Origin: Terribium retamae
GTDB lineage: Bacteria; Pseudomonadota; Alphaproteobacteria; Rhizobiales; Rhizobiaceae
Assembly: GCF_022347545.1 (NCBI RefSeq)
Contig: NZ_JAKREW010000017.1
Location: forward strand, 1-64,000
Length of the DNA stretch: 64,000 bases
Direction: 5' to 3'
Of the stretch, positions 25,614-37,025 are shown piece after piece. The notes below the pieces were generated by a model, which saw nothing but the letters and a program-made list of their open reading frames with translations, searched no databases and was not told the origin of the DNA. The stretch's first letter is position 1. The number at the start of each line of letters is the position of its first letter. The position numbers and the translations under genes were made by a program.

Positions 25614-26069
25614 GTGGTGAGTGAAAGCGAAACGTTCGAGATTCAGAAAGTCCGAGATGCATCGCGCAGGATCGTGCGCGAACTTGGCTTCATGAGGCCA
25701 ACCGTGGCGGGCACCGACCTGCCGCCGTCAGCTGTCCATGCGATCATCGAGATCGGTTCCAACGAAAGGCTGACCGCGGGTGAGCTGGGGGAGATTCTCA
25801 ATCTCGAGAAATCGAGCGTGAGCCGGATGCTGCGCAAATTGATCGATGCAGGAGAAGTCGAAGAGCGTGTCAGCCCGAACGACGCGCGCTCGAAGCTGCT
25901 GAAGTTGACGGCGCGGGGAGAAGCGACGCTCAAGGCGATCAATCGTTTCGGCCACGGCCAGGTCGCGGCAGCCTTCCTGCATCTGTCCGATGAAGAGCGG
26001 CGCATCGTCGTGGCCGGTCTGTCAGCCTACGCCGAGGCCCTGCATCGCGTGCGCACAGAAGAAGGCTAG
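25614..26069 (+). CDS. MarR-family transcriptional regulator
   Basis: About 151 residues with the winged helix (LTAGELGEILNLEKSSVSRMLRKLIDAGEVEERVSPNDARSK in the middle) and a long C-terminal dimerisation helix. The start is most likely GTG 25614 or 25617, with AAGGA at 25603-25607; the longer open frame from TTG 25578 begins inside the operator palindrome and is unlikely. It probably represses itself and the divergent SDR in response to a small molecule, possibly the SDR substrate. Confidence 0.85.
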   Translation: MVSESETFEIQKVRDASRRIVRELGFMRPTVAGTDLPPSAVHAIIEIGSNERLTAGELGEILNLEKSSVSRMLRKLIDAGEVEERVSPNDARSKLLKLTARGEATLKAINRFGHGQVAAAFLHLSDEERRIVVAGLSAYAEALHRVRTEEG

Positions 26070-26177
26070 GCTGGTCTCCAGGCTCCGATTTCACGGGTTA
26101 TGCGGATTCCCTTCCGCTCGCCGAACCGCTATCTTCGCCGCTTCGTCGGATCGGGCCAGGCTCGCGAGGGAGATATC

Positions 26178-27830
26178 ATGCCGATTTTTGCCAGATGGAT
26201 GGCGGCTGTCGTGACGGCATTGCTGTTCAGCGCGCCCGCGCTGGCGGCCGACCGCACCATCGTCGTCCTCGATGCTTCCGGCTCGATGTGGGGGCAGATC
26301 GACGGCAAGCCGAAGCTGGAGATCGCACGTCAGTCACTGCGCACGGTCTTGCAGTCTCTGCCTGCCGACAGGGAACTCGGCCTGATGGCCTACGGTCATC
26401 GTCAGAAGGGCAGTTGCGAGGACATCGAATTGGTCGTCCCGCCGGCCGCCGGCACGGCCGATGCCATCACCGCTGCCGCGGACTCCTTGAAATTCCTCGG
26501 CAAGACACCCCTGACAGCTGCCGTTCGCCAGGCGGCCGAGGCACTGAAATACACTGAGGAAAAGGCGACCGTCATCCTGATTACCGACGGGCTGGAGACC
26601 TGCAATGCAGACCCCTGCGCGCTGGGCAAAGAACTGAAGGCGGCGGGTGTCGACTTCACCGCTCATGTCGTCGGTTTCGGTCTGACGGCAGACGAGGGCA
26701 GGCAGGTTGCGTGCCTGGCCGAGAACACCGGAGGCAAATACATCCAGGCGACCGACGCGGCAGGTCTCGAAGAAGCGCTCAAGCAGACCGTCGTGGAGAA
26801 GCCCGCAGCCGAGCCCAAGCCTGCCCCGGCGCCGGAACCGGCAAAGGTGGAATTCAACCTGATGCCCACACTGACACTGGCGGAAGGCAGCCCGGACATC
26901 ACCACCGATATCGGCCAGTCCTGGGTGCTCTATAAGGCGAATGCCGACGGCAGCCGCGGCGACTATGTTTCGACCGAATATGGCGCGTGGAAAGGCAATG
27001 CCGAGCCGGGCAAATACATCCTCGTTGCCAAAGTCGGGCATGTCGAGCGCGATCAGGTGGTCTCGACCGAGGCCGACAAGGTTGCGGCGCCGCATTATGT
27101 GCTGGATGCAGGAACGCTGATCGTGCGTGCCCATGCCAGCGAAGGCTCGGAGATCGCCGACGGCGCCGCTATCCAGGTCAAATATCCGGGCGAGGGCACG
27201 GCCACCTATTACGGCCAGATGCAGGCTGTGTTCCCGGCCGGCGAACAGGAAATCACCGTCGAAGTCGGCGAAGGCACCGCGACCGAGAAAGTCACGCTGA
27301 AAGCCGGCGAGACGATCGAGAAGGACATCGCCGTCGGCGTCGGCAAAGTGGTGACCAACGCCTTCTATGTGGAAGGCAAGAAGGTGGATTCCGGTGGCCT
27401 CGTGGTGCGTGTCTTCAAGGCCGAGAAGAACCTGGACGGCCAGCGCGAGGACGTATCCACTTCCTATGGACCGGATCAGAAGTTCGACCTGCCGCCCGGC
27501 AACTATGTCGTCATGACCAAGATGGACGAGGCATCCGCCGAAAGCCCCTTCACCGTGAAGGTCGGCGAAAAGACCGACGTCAATGTTGTGCTCAATGCGG
27601 GCGTACTGTCTGTCGATGCGAAGGGCGCCAAGGAGATCGAAATCTACGGCGCCAAGAAGGACATCGAAGGCAAGCGACAGGCGTTCGGCAACTCCTATGG
27701 CGAGACTCACCAGTCGACCTTGCCGGCCGGCGACTATGTCGTGGTGGCGATCCGCGGCGACGACAACGTCAAGACCGAAATCCCGGTGACGGTTAAAGCC
27801 GGCGAGCGGGCCGAGGTGTCGGTGCCGTAG
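26178..27830 (+). CDS. exported VWA-domain protein with tandem beta modules
   Basis: A 550-residue protein. Residues 1-23 are a signal peptide ending ALA. A von Willebrand A domain follows with MIDAS motif DASGS (32-36), the second MIDAS Thr in the GKTPLTAAV stretch and the Asp in LITDGLET. After a Pro/Ala linker (about 215-233) come roughly three to four repeated beta-sandwich units, each with a phrase like DGxRxxVSTxYG, then LPxGxYVVxxK and VxVGExTxVxVxLNAG. It is probably periplasmic or surface-exposed and binds a partner in a metal-dependent way. GAGGGAGA precedes ATG 26178; the longer open frame upstream is not needed. The partner is not visible nearby. Confidence 0.85.
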   Translation: MPIFARWMAAVVTALLFSAPALAADRTIVVLDASGSMWGQIDGKPKLEIARQSLRTVLQSLPADRELGLMAYGHRQKGSCEDIELVVPPAAGTADAITAAADSLKFLGKTPLTAAVRQAAEALKYTEEKATVILITDGLETCNADPCALGKELKAAGVDFTAHVVGFGLTADEGRQVACLAENTGGKYIQATDAAGLEEALKQTVVEKPAAEPKPAPAPEPAKVEFNLMPTLTLAEGSPDITTDIGQSWVLYKANADGSRGDYVSTEYGAWKGNAEPGKYILVAKVGHVERDQVVSTEADKVAAPHYVLDAGTLIVRAHASEGSEIADGAAIQVKYPGEGTATYYGQMQAVFPAGEQEITVEVGEGTATEKVTLKAGETIEKDIAVGVGKVVTNAFYVEGKKVDSGGLVVRVFKAEKNLDGQREDVSTSYGPDQKFDLPPGNYVVMTKMDEASAESPFTVKVGEKTDVNVVLNAGVLSVDAKGAKEIEIYGAKKDIEGKRQAFGNSYGETHQSTLPAGDYVVVAIRGDDNVKTEIPVTVKAGERAEVSVP

Positions 27831-27884
27831 AGCGCCAGCGCCCTTATCTCTCTCACAAGGGATCAGGCGCTTCGCATGCTTAGT

Positions 27885-29702
<1,818 letters not shown>

Positions 29703-29763
29703 GGCTATCGTCCTTTCGCGAAGGCGACGGCACGCCAGGCCGTCCGGCCTTCGCCATTCACAA

Positions 29764-30459
29764 TCAGGGGGCCCAGAAGATCTCGACCGGGCTTGTTGCT
29801 GCGTCGATGACGCGGCGGATCGGCCACGTCGATCCCGGCGCCAGCGCCTTTTCGAGCGTCGCCAGCTTCTCCGCGCCTTCGATATGCAGGGCGATGAAAT
29901 GCGCCCGGCGGATCAGCGAAAGCGTCAGCGTCAGCCGCAGCTCACCGGCGCTATCGGCATGGACAGCGGCGATCTCGTCGCGCGATGCCGGGTCGAGCAG
30001 GTGCTCCAGTTCCTTCGCATCCGGGAAGAAGGAGGCGGTGTGGCCGTCATTGCCCATGCCAAGGATCGCGACGTCCGGCGGGTTGAAGAAGGACGTCAGG
30101 AAATGCTCAGCGTCCTTCAGGTCCGCATCGAGTTCGCCGCTATGGTAGAGCGGCAGGAAGCGGGCGTTGGCTGCCTTGTTCCGGGTGAGTTTGGCTTTCA
30201 CCAGCCCGGCATTGGAACGCGGCGAGGTGTCGGGCACATAGCGCTCGTCGATCAGCGTCAGGTTGACGCTGTCCCAGGCGATGTCGGTGTTCGACAGAAC
30301 CTCGAAGAAACGGGCCGGCGTCGAGCCGCCGGATACCGCAAGGCTTGCCGCCTGCGTGGCCTGGATCTCGGCCGACAGCCTGCTGGCAACCGTCTCGGCG
30401 AGCGCCGCGGCCAGGCTTTCCCGGTCTGCGAAGTCGTTGCGGCGATAATTACCAGCCAT
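29764..30459 (-). CDS. pgl: 6-phosphogluconolactonase
   Basis: A 231-residue bacterial DevB-type lactonase: [16 protein letters not shown] near residue 50, [11 protein letters not shown], and [17 protein letters not shown]. It hydrolyses 6-phosphogluconolactone made by Zwf. ATG 30459 is separated from the zwf stop by one base, so translation is coupled; the frame is open ten codons further into zwf. Confidence 0.94.
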   Translation of the reverse strand: MAGNYRRNDFADRESLAAALAETVASRLSAEIQATQAASLAVSGGSTPARFFEVLSNTDIAWDSVNLTLIDERYVPDTSPRSNAGLVKAKLTRNKAANARFLPLYHSGELDADLKDAEHFLTSFFNPPDVAILGMGNDGHTASFFPDAKELEHLLDPASRDEIAAVHADSAGELRLTLTLSLIRRAHFIALHIEGAEKLATLEKALAPGSTWPIRRVIDAATSPVEIFWAP

Positions 30460-30460
30460 C

Positions 30461-31933
30461 TTAGTTGCTTTCGTGCCAGGTGCGGCCATCCCGCTCGATC
30501 AGCGCGATCGAGGCGGATGGACCCCAGGTGCCGGCTGTATAGCCCTGCGCGTCCTGGCGGGCATTTTCCCAGGCGTTCTGGATCGGGTCGATCCACTTCC
30601 ATGCCGCCTCGACCTCGTCGCGGCGCATGAACAACGTCTGGTTGCCGCGGATCACATCCATGATCAGCCGTTCATAGGCATCCGGGGCGCGGCCCCTGAA
30701 CTGCTGCGCGAAGCTCATGTCGAGCGAGATCTGGCGCAGGCGCATGCCGCCCGGGCCAGGATCCTTGATCATGATATATTGCTTGACGCCTTCGTTCGGC
30801 TGCAGGCGGATGACCAACTGGTTGGCGAATATCGGCCCGGCATTGTCGCCGTTGAAGATCGAATGCGGGATCGGCTTGAATTCGATGACGATCTCGGAAA
30901 CGCGTGACGCCAGCCGCTTGCCGGTGCGCAGGTAGAACGGCACGCCGGCCCAGCGCCAGTTGGCGATCTCGGCCTTGATGGCGACGAAGGTCTCGGTGTT
31001 GCTCTCGGCGCCGAGTTCCTCGACATAACCCTTGACGGGGCCGCCCGCGGAAGCGCCGGCGCGATACTGTCCGCGAACGGTCTGCTTCGGCGCCTCGGTG
31101 CCGTTGATGCGCTTCAATGCGCGCAGCACTTTCAGCTTCTCGTCGCGTACGGCGTCCGCATCCATCGAGGAGGGTACTTCCATGGCGACGAGACAGAGCA
31201 GCTGCAGCATATGGTTCTGCACCATATCGCGCAGCGCGCCGGCTTTGTCGTAATAGGTGACGCGGTCTTCCAGGCCGACGGTCTCGGCCACGGTGATTTG
31301 CACGTGGTCGATATGGGCCGAGTTCCACAACGGCTCGTAGAGCGCATTGGCGAAGCGCAGCGCCATCAGGTTCTGCACCGTCTCCTTGCCGAGATAGTGG
31401 TCGATGCGGAAGATCTGGCTTTCGTCGAAATCGTCGCCGACAAGGTCGTTCAGCGCCTTGGCCGAAGCAAGGTCGCGTCCGATCGGCTTTTCCACGACAA
31501 TGCGCGAGGTTGGCGTGATCAGCTTGTGCTGCTTGAGCTGATCCGAGATAGAGCCGAACAGCGACGGCGAAACCGCCATGTAGAAGGCGCGGATTGCCTT
31601 CGAATCGCCGATCGCCTTCTTCAGCGCGTCGAAACCGGTGCCGTTGGTGGCGTCGGCCGGCACATAGGAGAGACGGGCGAGAAAGATCTCGAGCTCCTTG
31701 GCGTCGATATCGGCCGCCGCGACATGGCTCTCGATCGCCTTCTTGGCGAAGGCCCGGAAGTCGTCGTCGGTCATCTTGGTGCGCGATGTTCCGATGATCC
31801 GGGTCGGCTCGGAAAACTGATGATCGCGCTGGCGATAATAGAGTGCCGGCAATAGCTTGCGTTCCGACAAATCGCCGGTGCCGCCGAAAATGATGAAGTC
31901 GAACGGGTCGACGGGAATGATCTGGCTGGTCAT
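30461..31933 (-). CDS. zwf: glucose-6-phosphate 1-dehydrogenase
   Basis: A 490-residue G6PDH: coenzyme motif FGGTGDLSERKLLPALY at the start, KPIGRDL, the active-site RIDHYLGKETVQN and the substrate region FRTGK-like YLRTGKRL. It oxidises glucose-6-phosphate with NADP. It is the first gene of zwf-pgl-edd. ATG 31933 gives the usual MTSQIIPVDPFDFIIFGG start; an in-frame upstream start adds seven residues. The 5' gap holds an AT-rich stretch (32020-32042) with the 8-bp palindrome AATCGATT (32029-32036), a possible regulator site. Confidence 0.95.
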   Translation of the reverse strand: MTSQIIPVDPFDFIIFGGTGDLSERKLLPALYYRQRDHQFSEPTRIIGTSRTKMTDDDFRAFAKKAIESHVAAADIDAKELEIFLARLSYVPADATNGTGFDALKKAIGDSKAIRAFYMAVSPSLFGSISDQLKQHKLITPTSRIVVEKPIGRDLASAKALNDLVGDDFDESQIFRIDHYLGKETVQNLMALRFANALYEPLWNSAHIDHVQITVAETVGLEDRVTYYDKAGALRDMVQNHMLQLLCLVAMEVPSSMDADAVRDEKLKVLRALKRINGTEAPKQTVRGQYRAGASAGGPVKGYVEELGAESNTETFVAIKAEIANWRWAGVPFYLRTGKRLASRVSEIVIEFKPIPHSIFNGDNAGPIFANQLVIRLQPNEGVKQYIMIKDPGPGGMRLRQISLDMSFAQQFRGRAPDAYERLIMDVIRGNQTLFMRRDEVEAAWKWIDPIQNAWENARQDAQGYTAGTWGPSASIALIERDGRTWHESN

Positions 31934-32177
31934 GCTTCGTCCGATCTCGCGCAACCTTCGCCGGTCGTGGGCGTTGGTCGTGATGCGCTAACAACACTGC
32001 CGCAATGCGACGGATGCCGATATAATCTAATCGATTTAATTTTACCAGTGCTATGGTGTCACAGCATCGTGTTTGACACTGGTCCAGCACGGGCGCTGTT
32101 CGTTACGCGATAGTGCCGCCACTATCACGCCCTGCCGAGATAGGGCGCATTCGCCGGAAGGCCACAGGAGATTCAGC

Positions 32178-33653
32178 ATGGACCGACATCTTTCGAGCAC
32201 GGTTGCGGAAGGCCGCAGCTTTCGCCAGATCATCGGCGGCAAGGCGCTTGATGCCGTTTCCGGCCTCCGCATCGATGTCGCCTCTCCCTCGGATGGGCAG
32301 GTCTTCGCCTCCATCCCTGCTTCCGGTCAAGCTGATGTCGACCTGGCGGTGGCCAGTGCTCGCAGCGCTTTCGAGGATGGCCCGTGGGCCAGGATGTCCG
32401 CGGTGGATCGCGGCCGCTGCCTGACTCGGCTCTTCCAACTGGTGGAAAAGCACAGTGCCGAATTGGCGGCATTGGAATCGCGTGACACAGGCAAGCCTGC
32501 ACGCCAGGGCAAGGCCGATGTCACCGCCACCATGCGTTATTACGAATTCTATGGCGGCGCTGCCGACAAGATCCATGGCGCCACCATTCCTTTCCTGGAT
32601 GGTTACACCGCGCTGACCCTGCGCGAGCCGCATGGCGTGGTCGCTGGCATCATTCCGTGGAATTATCCGCTTCAGATCCTTGCGCGTGTGGCCGGTGCGG
32701 CGCTTGCCATGGGCAACACGCTGGTGGTGAAGCCGGCCGAGGACGCCTCGCTGACCGCCATCCGCATGGCGGAACTGGCACTGGAGGCAGGAATCCCAGA
32801 GGGTGTCTTCAACGTCATCACAGGCTATGGCCGCGAGGCGGGTGCACTTCTGTCCGGTCATCCGGATGTCGACTATGTCACCTTCACCGGCTCGCCTGCC
32901 ACCGGCACCGCCATCCAGCAGGCGGCGGCAATGCACAACCGCGGTGTCACCATGGAGCTCGGCGGCAAGTCGCCGCAACTGGTCTTCGCCGATGCCGACT
33001 TGGAAAAGGCAGTGCCGGTTCTGGTCAACGCCATCATCCAAAACGGTGGCCAAACCTGCTCTGCGGGCAGCCGCGTGCTGGTCGAGCGACCGGTCTATGA
33101 AGAGGTCGCCAAGGCATTGGCCGAGCGGTTCTCGGAGCTGATCGCCGGTCCGCACGATGCCGATCGCGATCTTGGCGCGCTGATCAATCCGCGCCAGCAG
33201 GCGCGTGTCGCGGGCATGGTGGCGGATGCCGAGAAGGCCGGAATTCCGCTGCTGGCACGCGGTTCGATCGACAAGGATGCACCGGCGAGCGGCTATTATT
33301 TCGCGCCGGCGCTGTTCGGCTCGGTCGACCCTGCCTCCACCATTGCACAGGAGGAGGTGTTCGGCCCGGTGCTAACCCTCTTTGCTTTCGACAGCGAGGA
33401 GGAAGCGGTCAAGCTCGCCAACGGCACCGAATTCGGCCTTGTCGCCGGCATCTGGACCAAGGACGGCGCGCGCCAGCATCGTCTGGCCAAGCGTGTTCGT
33501 TCAGGTCAGGTGTTCGTCAACGGTTACGGGGCCGGTGGCGGCATCGAGCTGCCTTTCGGCGGTTTCAAGCGCTCCGGCCATGGCCGTGAAAAGGGCTTCG
33601 AGGCGCTGTACGACATGTCGGCGACAAAGACGGTCGTGTTCAACCACGGGTGA
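32178..33653 (+). CDS. aldehyde dehydrogenase, NAD(P)-dependent
   Basis: A 491-residue ALDH-superfamily enzyme: Asn of IIPWNYPLQ (about 162), catalytic Glu260 (MELGGKSPQL) and Cys294 (NGGQTCSAGSR), and the C-terminal GGFKRSGHGREKG. It resembles the betaine-aldehyde / gamma-aminobutyraldehyde type. It oxidises an aldehyde to its acid. ATG 32178 has ACAGGAGA before it; a longer frame upstream reaches into the promoter gap. The SDR gene 164 bp downstream on the same strand could supply the aldehyde by oxidising an alcohol. Confidence 0.9.
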   Translation: MDRHLSSTVAEGRSFRQIIGGKALDAVSGLRIDVASPSDGQVFASIPASGQADVDLAVASARSAFEDGPWARMSAVDRGRCLTRLFQLVEKHSAELAALESRDTGKPARQGKADVTATMRYYEFYGGAADKIHGATIPFLDGYTALTLREPHGVVAGIIPWNYPLQILARVAGAALAMGNTLVVKPAEDASLTAIRMAELALEAGIPEGVFNVITGYGREAGALLSGHPDVDYVTFTGSPATGTAIQQAAAMHNRGVTMELGGKSPQLVFADADLEKAVPVLVNAIIQNGGQTCSAGSRVLVERPVYEEVAKALAERFSELIAGPHDADRDLGALINPRQQARVAGMVADAEKAGIPLLARGSIDKDAPASGYYFAPALFGSVDPASTIAQEEVFGPVLTLFAFDSEEEAVKLANGTEFGLVAGIWTKDGARQHRLAKRVRSGQVFVNGYGAGGGIELPFGGFKRSGHGREKGFEALYDMSATKTVVFNHG

Positions 33654-33669
33654 AGCGCTTTCTGCGCTT

Positions 33670-33762
33670 AGAGCAATTTCAGCAAAAGTGTATAGCGGTT
33701 TTGCGTCAGGAATTGCGAAAGCAAGGACTTAGAGCGTTTCCGGCAAAAGCCGGAAACGCTCG
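33670..33762. repeat. Mesorhizobium-type intergenic palindrome, copy A
   Basis: A weak hairpin beginning AGAGCAATTTCAGC and closing with CAGGAATTGC, followed by a perfect 13-bp stem with AAAA loop, GAGCGTTTCCGGC (33732-33744) and its complement (33749-33761). A related copy is at 38471-38529. The strong hairpin lacks a T-run. Confidence 0.75.
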
Positions 33763-33817
33763 GTGTTGCGGGGGCAGCCATCTCCCGCTGACGGGAATTT
33801 CTGCATAAGGACAAAAG

Positions 33818-34564
33818 ATGCGTTTGAAGGACAAGGTTGCCATCATCACCGGCGCTGCTTCCGGATTTGGCGAAGGCATGGCCAGGCGCTTTGCCGAGGA
33901 AGGGGCCAAGGTTGTGGTGGCCGATTTGAACGGCAAGGGCGCCGAGCGTGTCGCTGCCGAGATCGGTGCCGAGGCGATCGCCGTCGCCAGCGATGTCTCC
34001 AGCCGCTCGGAAGTCGACGAGATGGTCTATGCCGCCAAGAACACCTTCGGCCGCATCGATATCATGGTCAACAATGCCGGCTACACGCATCGCAATGGCG
34101 ACATGCTTGCGGTGGACGAAGCCACTTTCGACCTGATCACTGCCGTCAACATGAAGGCGATCTATCACGCCACGGTTGCGGTGGTGCCGATCATGGAGCG
34201 GCAGGGTGGCGGTGTCATCCTGACCACGGCCTCGACTGCCGGCTTGCGGCCGCGTCCGGGGCTGACCTGGTACAACGCCTCCAAGGGGTGGGCGATCACC
34301 GCCACCAAGTCGATGGCGGTGGAACTGGCGCCGAAGAACATCCGCGTCAACTGTCTCTGCCCGGTTGCCGGGGAAACCGGAATGCTGGCCCAGTTCATGG
34401 GCGAGGACACGCCTGAACTTCGCGCGAAGTTCCGCGCTTCCATCCCGCTCGGGCGCCTCTCGACACCGCTCGATATCGCCAATGCAGCGCTGTGGCTTGC
34501 CTCCGACGAAGCCGAGTTCATCACCGGCGTTGCGCTGGAGGTTGACGGGGGAAGATGCATTTGA
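33818..34564 (+). CDS. short-chain dehydrogenase/reductase
   Basis: A 248-residue classical SDR (FabG/glucose-dehydrogenase-like): TGAASGFGEG (11-20), NNAGYTHRNGD, Ser139, Tyr152 and Lys156 (YNASK), and ALEVDGGRCI at the end. Start ATG 33818. Downstream of an aldehyde dehydrogenase gene on the same strand, with a strong hairpin between; an alcohol-to-acid pathway is a fair guess but the substrate is unknown. Confidence 0.88.
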   Translation: MRLKDKVAIITGAASGFGEGMARRFAEEGAKVVVADLNGKGAERVAAEIGAEAIAVASDVSSRSEVDEMVYAAKNTFGRIDIMVNNAGYTHRNGDMLAVDEATFDLITAVNMKAIYHATVAVVPIMERQGGGVILTTASTAGLRPRPGLTWYNASKGWAITATKSMAVELAPKNIRVNCLCPVAGETGMLAQFMGEDTPELRAKFRASIPLGRLSTPLDIANAALWLASDEAEFITGVALEVDGGRCI

Positions 34565-34598
34565 AGATGCCCTTCTCCCTCGGAGAGAAGGCAGGCGC

Positions 34599-35444
34599 TT
34601 ATCCGCGGTTCAGGAAACCCTGATAGATCCAGCCGCGCTTGTTCTGGTAGACGATCTCGCACCATCTGTGCTTGCCGCAAGAGAGGACGTCGACGCTCGC
34701 CTTGGCTGGCACGGTGGTGATGACGCCGGCGCCCTTCTTCGGGCCTGAGCGCATCGTCACCGAGCGCAGGATCGTTCCATTGCCGTTTGCCTTTGCGGGT
34801 GCTGCATCCTGTTCGGGTTCTTCCGCGGCCGGGATGCCGGCAGTCGCCTCAGGCTTCGCCTGTGCTGGCTTTGCTTGCGGTACCGGCGGATCGACGATTG
34901 CGGCGTCCGCCGGCGAGCTTCCGTTTTCTGGTTCCGCATAGGCTTGTTCGGTCGTCTGGTCGTCTTCGGTGCCGCCGGGCCTGGCGACCACAACGGCCTT
35001 GGCCGCTTCCTGGATTGCGGCAGCCGTCTGCGGCTTTGGCGTGCCGTCCGGGTTGGTCCAGCGCGGATCGGTCTTGGAAAGCTCGTCGCTGGCCGCCGTT
35101 TGCGTGGCGGCCGGCTTGACTTGCGGGCCCTTCGCCGCGACGACCGTTGCTGCGGCATCGGGTGCCGGCTTTTTCTCGGTGACCTGCGCAGGTTCAGCGC
35201 TCTGCTCGGAAGCGGCGGCCTCCGAGGCGACGGGATGTTTGGCGAAGGCTTGTCGTTCGCCCGAAGGCAGCGCCAGCCAAAGCGCCGTTCCGGCCACGCT
35301 GAGCAGTGCGATGGTGCCGACAGCCGCGATCACCAGATGAGAATGGGCTCCGACTTTCTGCCAGAAGGACGGCTTTGTGTTGTAGCCGAACTGCATCGAA
35401 ATGCGGTGCGGCTTGGAAGCTCCGAAACCGAGCGGCCGTTTCAA
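34599..35444 (-). CDS. membrane-anchored SH3-domain protein
   Basis: A 281-residue protein: one membrane helix at about 36-60 (LVIAAVGTIALLSVAGTALWLAL), a long Ala/Pro/Lys/Glu-rich low-complexity middle (about 65-215), and a C-terminal bacterial SH3 domain (VTMRSGPKKGAGVITTVPAK, then GWIYQGFLNRG). Such proteins act at the cell envelope, often near peptidoglycan. I use TTG 35444 as start because a perfect GGAGG lies 5 bases before it; an ATG 16 codons later (MQFGYNTK) has no such site. Convergent with the SDR gene. Confidence 0.8.
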   Translation of the reverse strand: MKRPLGFGASKPHRISMQFGYNTKPSFWQKVGAHSHLVIAAVGTIALLSVAGTALWLALPSGERQAFAKHPVASEAAASEQSAEPAQVTEKKPAPDAAATVVAAKGPQVKPAATQTAASDELSKTDPRWTNPDGTPKPQTAAAIQEAAKAVVVARPGGTEDDQTTEQAYAEPENGSSPADAAIVDPPVPQAKPAQAKPEATAGIPAAEEPEQDAAPAKANGNGTILRSVTMRSGPKKGAGVITTVPAKASVDVLSCGKHRWCEIVYQNKRGWIYQGFLNRG

Positions 35445-35924
35445 GACGGCCTCCGTTGGGCGCTTTGGGCTGCGTAGCCTGCGGTGTCGACAGTCCCGCG
35501 GTCAGCGAAACAGAACTGAACCAACTTGAGCATCTGAGGTTCTGGTTACCCCTGAACACGGCCGACGTTCTTCGATCAAGGGCAGCGCCGTGATCAGCGT
35601 CGGTCCCGAAATCCCTCCAGGCGATGCGAAGCTCCAATTCGCAATGCCCAGCCTGGATCATCTGGCAGACGATTGTGGCATCTATGCGCCTTTCAAGCTT
35701 AAACGACAACCGTTCCGCTCAAACTTATATGCATTTTTCGTGATGAGAGCCCGTTTGGAGGCTCTTTTGCACGATGTTCGTAAGTTAGATCTTACCTTTG
35801 GGTGGTGTCTGGCCGAATCAGTGGCAGGGTCTCGCGCCCGGTCGCAGCGGGCCCTTCGGCGCAATGTCCATGTAATGTAACAAGGCTAGCAGCAGCCGGG
35901 CCGGGATACCAAACAGGACTCATC
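35445..35924. other. 480-bp region with no recognised gene
   Basis: Between the SH3 protein and the lipoprotein. A 96-codon frame at 35590-35880 has no family look, and its composition (Arg-rich at the end, AT-richer in the middle) does not resemble the genes around it. It should hold the promoters of both divergent genes. No strong hairpin was seen. Confidence 0.5.
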
Positions 35925-36308
35925 ATGCCCACGAACCCCGTTCAAGTTGCATGCATCGCTGCGGTTCTTGCCGTTGCGAGCTTTCTCGCCGGCTGCGCTT
36001 CCGACATCATGAAGAACTATGTCGGGCGATCGGTCGAAGAAGTCATCATCGATTACGGTCCGCCCTCGACCGTGCTTGAACTCGGCCGCGACGAGCGCGC
36101 CTATCAGTGGCGCAAGGTTTCGACCAATGTCGTAGCGGGTTCGACCAGCGGCGAGATCAAGGACACCAGGCGCGGCACGCGCTACGAAGAAACGGTGACG
36201 CCGGGTTATGTCGAGGAGCAGGAATGCTTCTACACATTTTACGCGCGCCGCTGGGGCAAGGGCTGGTATGTGACCAGCTTCCGCAAGCCGAAGCTCGAGT
36301 GCGAGTAG
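35925..36308 (+). CDS. small lipoprotein
   Basis: A 127-residue protein with a lipoprotein signal peptide: hydrophobic segment and lipobox LAGC (Cys24). The mature part has VGRSVEEVIIDYGPPSTVLELGRDERAYQWRKV, which resembles small outer-membrane-assembly-type lipoproteins (SmpA/OmlA-like), and CFYTFYARRWGKGWYVT. ATG 35925 follows CAGGAC; the longer open frame upstream does not encode a signal peptide. It precedes a two-component pair by 42 bp and may share its regulation. Confidence 0.78.
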   Translation: MPTNPVQVACIAAVLAVASFLAGCASDIMKNYVGRSVEEVIIDYGPPSTVLELGRDERAYQWRKVSTNVVAGSTSGEIKDTRRGTRYEETVTPGYVEEQECFYTFYARRWGKGWYVTSFRKPKLECE

Positions 36309-36350
36309 AGTTTGTACCTGTCGGGCCGGCAGGACGGGTGAGAGGGATAA

Positions 36351-37025
36351 ATGCGCATTCTGCTGCTCGAAGACGAGCCGGAAATGGCTTCCGTGCTGAA
36401 AACGGCGCTGGAGCGCCGGCATGTCATCGTCGATCATGTCTCGACCATCGCCGATGCGGAAGCAGCGGCAGCTTTTGGCCCGTACGACGCGCTTGTTCTC
36501 GATCGCCGTTTACCGGACGGCGAAGGTCTCGACCTGATCCCGAAGCTGAGGGCCAGCCGCGTCGACGCGCCTATCCTCATGCTGACGGCGCTTGGCGGGC
36601 TAGGCGATCGTGTCGCCGGCCTCGATGGCGGCGCGGACGACTACCTGGCCAAACCCTTCGCGGTCGAGGAGCTGATGGCACGGCTGCGCGCCTTGCAGCG
36701 CCGGCCGGCGACGTTGCGTTCAGAACGCATTGTTGTCGGCCGCCTTACCTACGATTTTCATCATCGCGAGGCGATGGTGGACGAACGGCCGCTGGAATTG
36801 CTGCGCCGCGAGCAATTGGCGCTGGAGGCCCTGATCCGTCGTCCCGGTCGTGCGGTGCTGCGCTCGACGCTGGAGGAATCGGTCTACGCCATGGATGACG
36901 AGATCGGTTCCAATGCCTTGGATTCTCACCTCTCACGCTTGCGGCGCAAGCTCGATGAGGTCGATGCCGGTGTCGAGATCCGGGCGATCCGCAATCTCGG
37001 CTACCTGCTGCGCGCCGTGACATGA
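36351..37025 (+). CDS. OmpR-family response regulator
   Basis: A 224-residue regulator: acidic pocket EDE (7-9), phosphoacceptor Asp51 (LVLDRRLPDGE), Lys101 (YLAKPF), and a C-terminal winged helix (SNALDSHLSRLRRKLDEV, IRNLGYLL). GAGAGGG lies before ATG 36351. Its last four bases overlap the histidine kinase start (ATGA), so the two are a cognate pair. The QseB/PmrA-like sub-type is likely; targets are unknown. Confidence 0.92.
   Translation: MRILLLEDEPEMASVLKTALERRHVIVDHVSTIADAEAAAAFGPYDALVLDRRLPDGEGLDLIPKLRASRVDAPILMLTALGGLGDRVAGLDGGADDYLAKPFAVEELMARLRALQRRPATLRSERIVVGRLTYDFHHREAMVDERPLELLRREQLALEALIRRPGRAVLRSTLEESVYAMDDEIGSNALDSHLSRLRRKLDEVDAGVEIRAIRNLGYLLRAVT

Noticed and set aside
35590-35880. 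96-codon frame between SH3 protein and lipoprotein
   Set aside because: No ribosome binding site, uneven composition and no recognisable motif.
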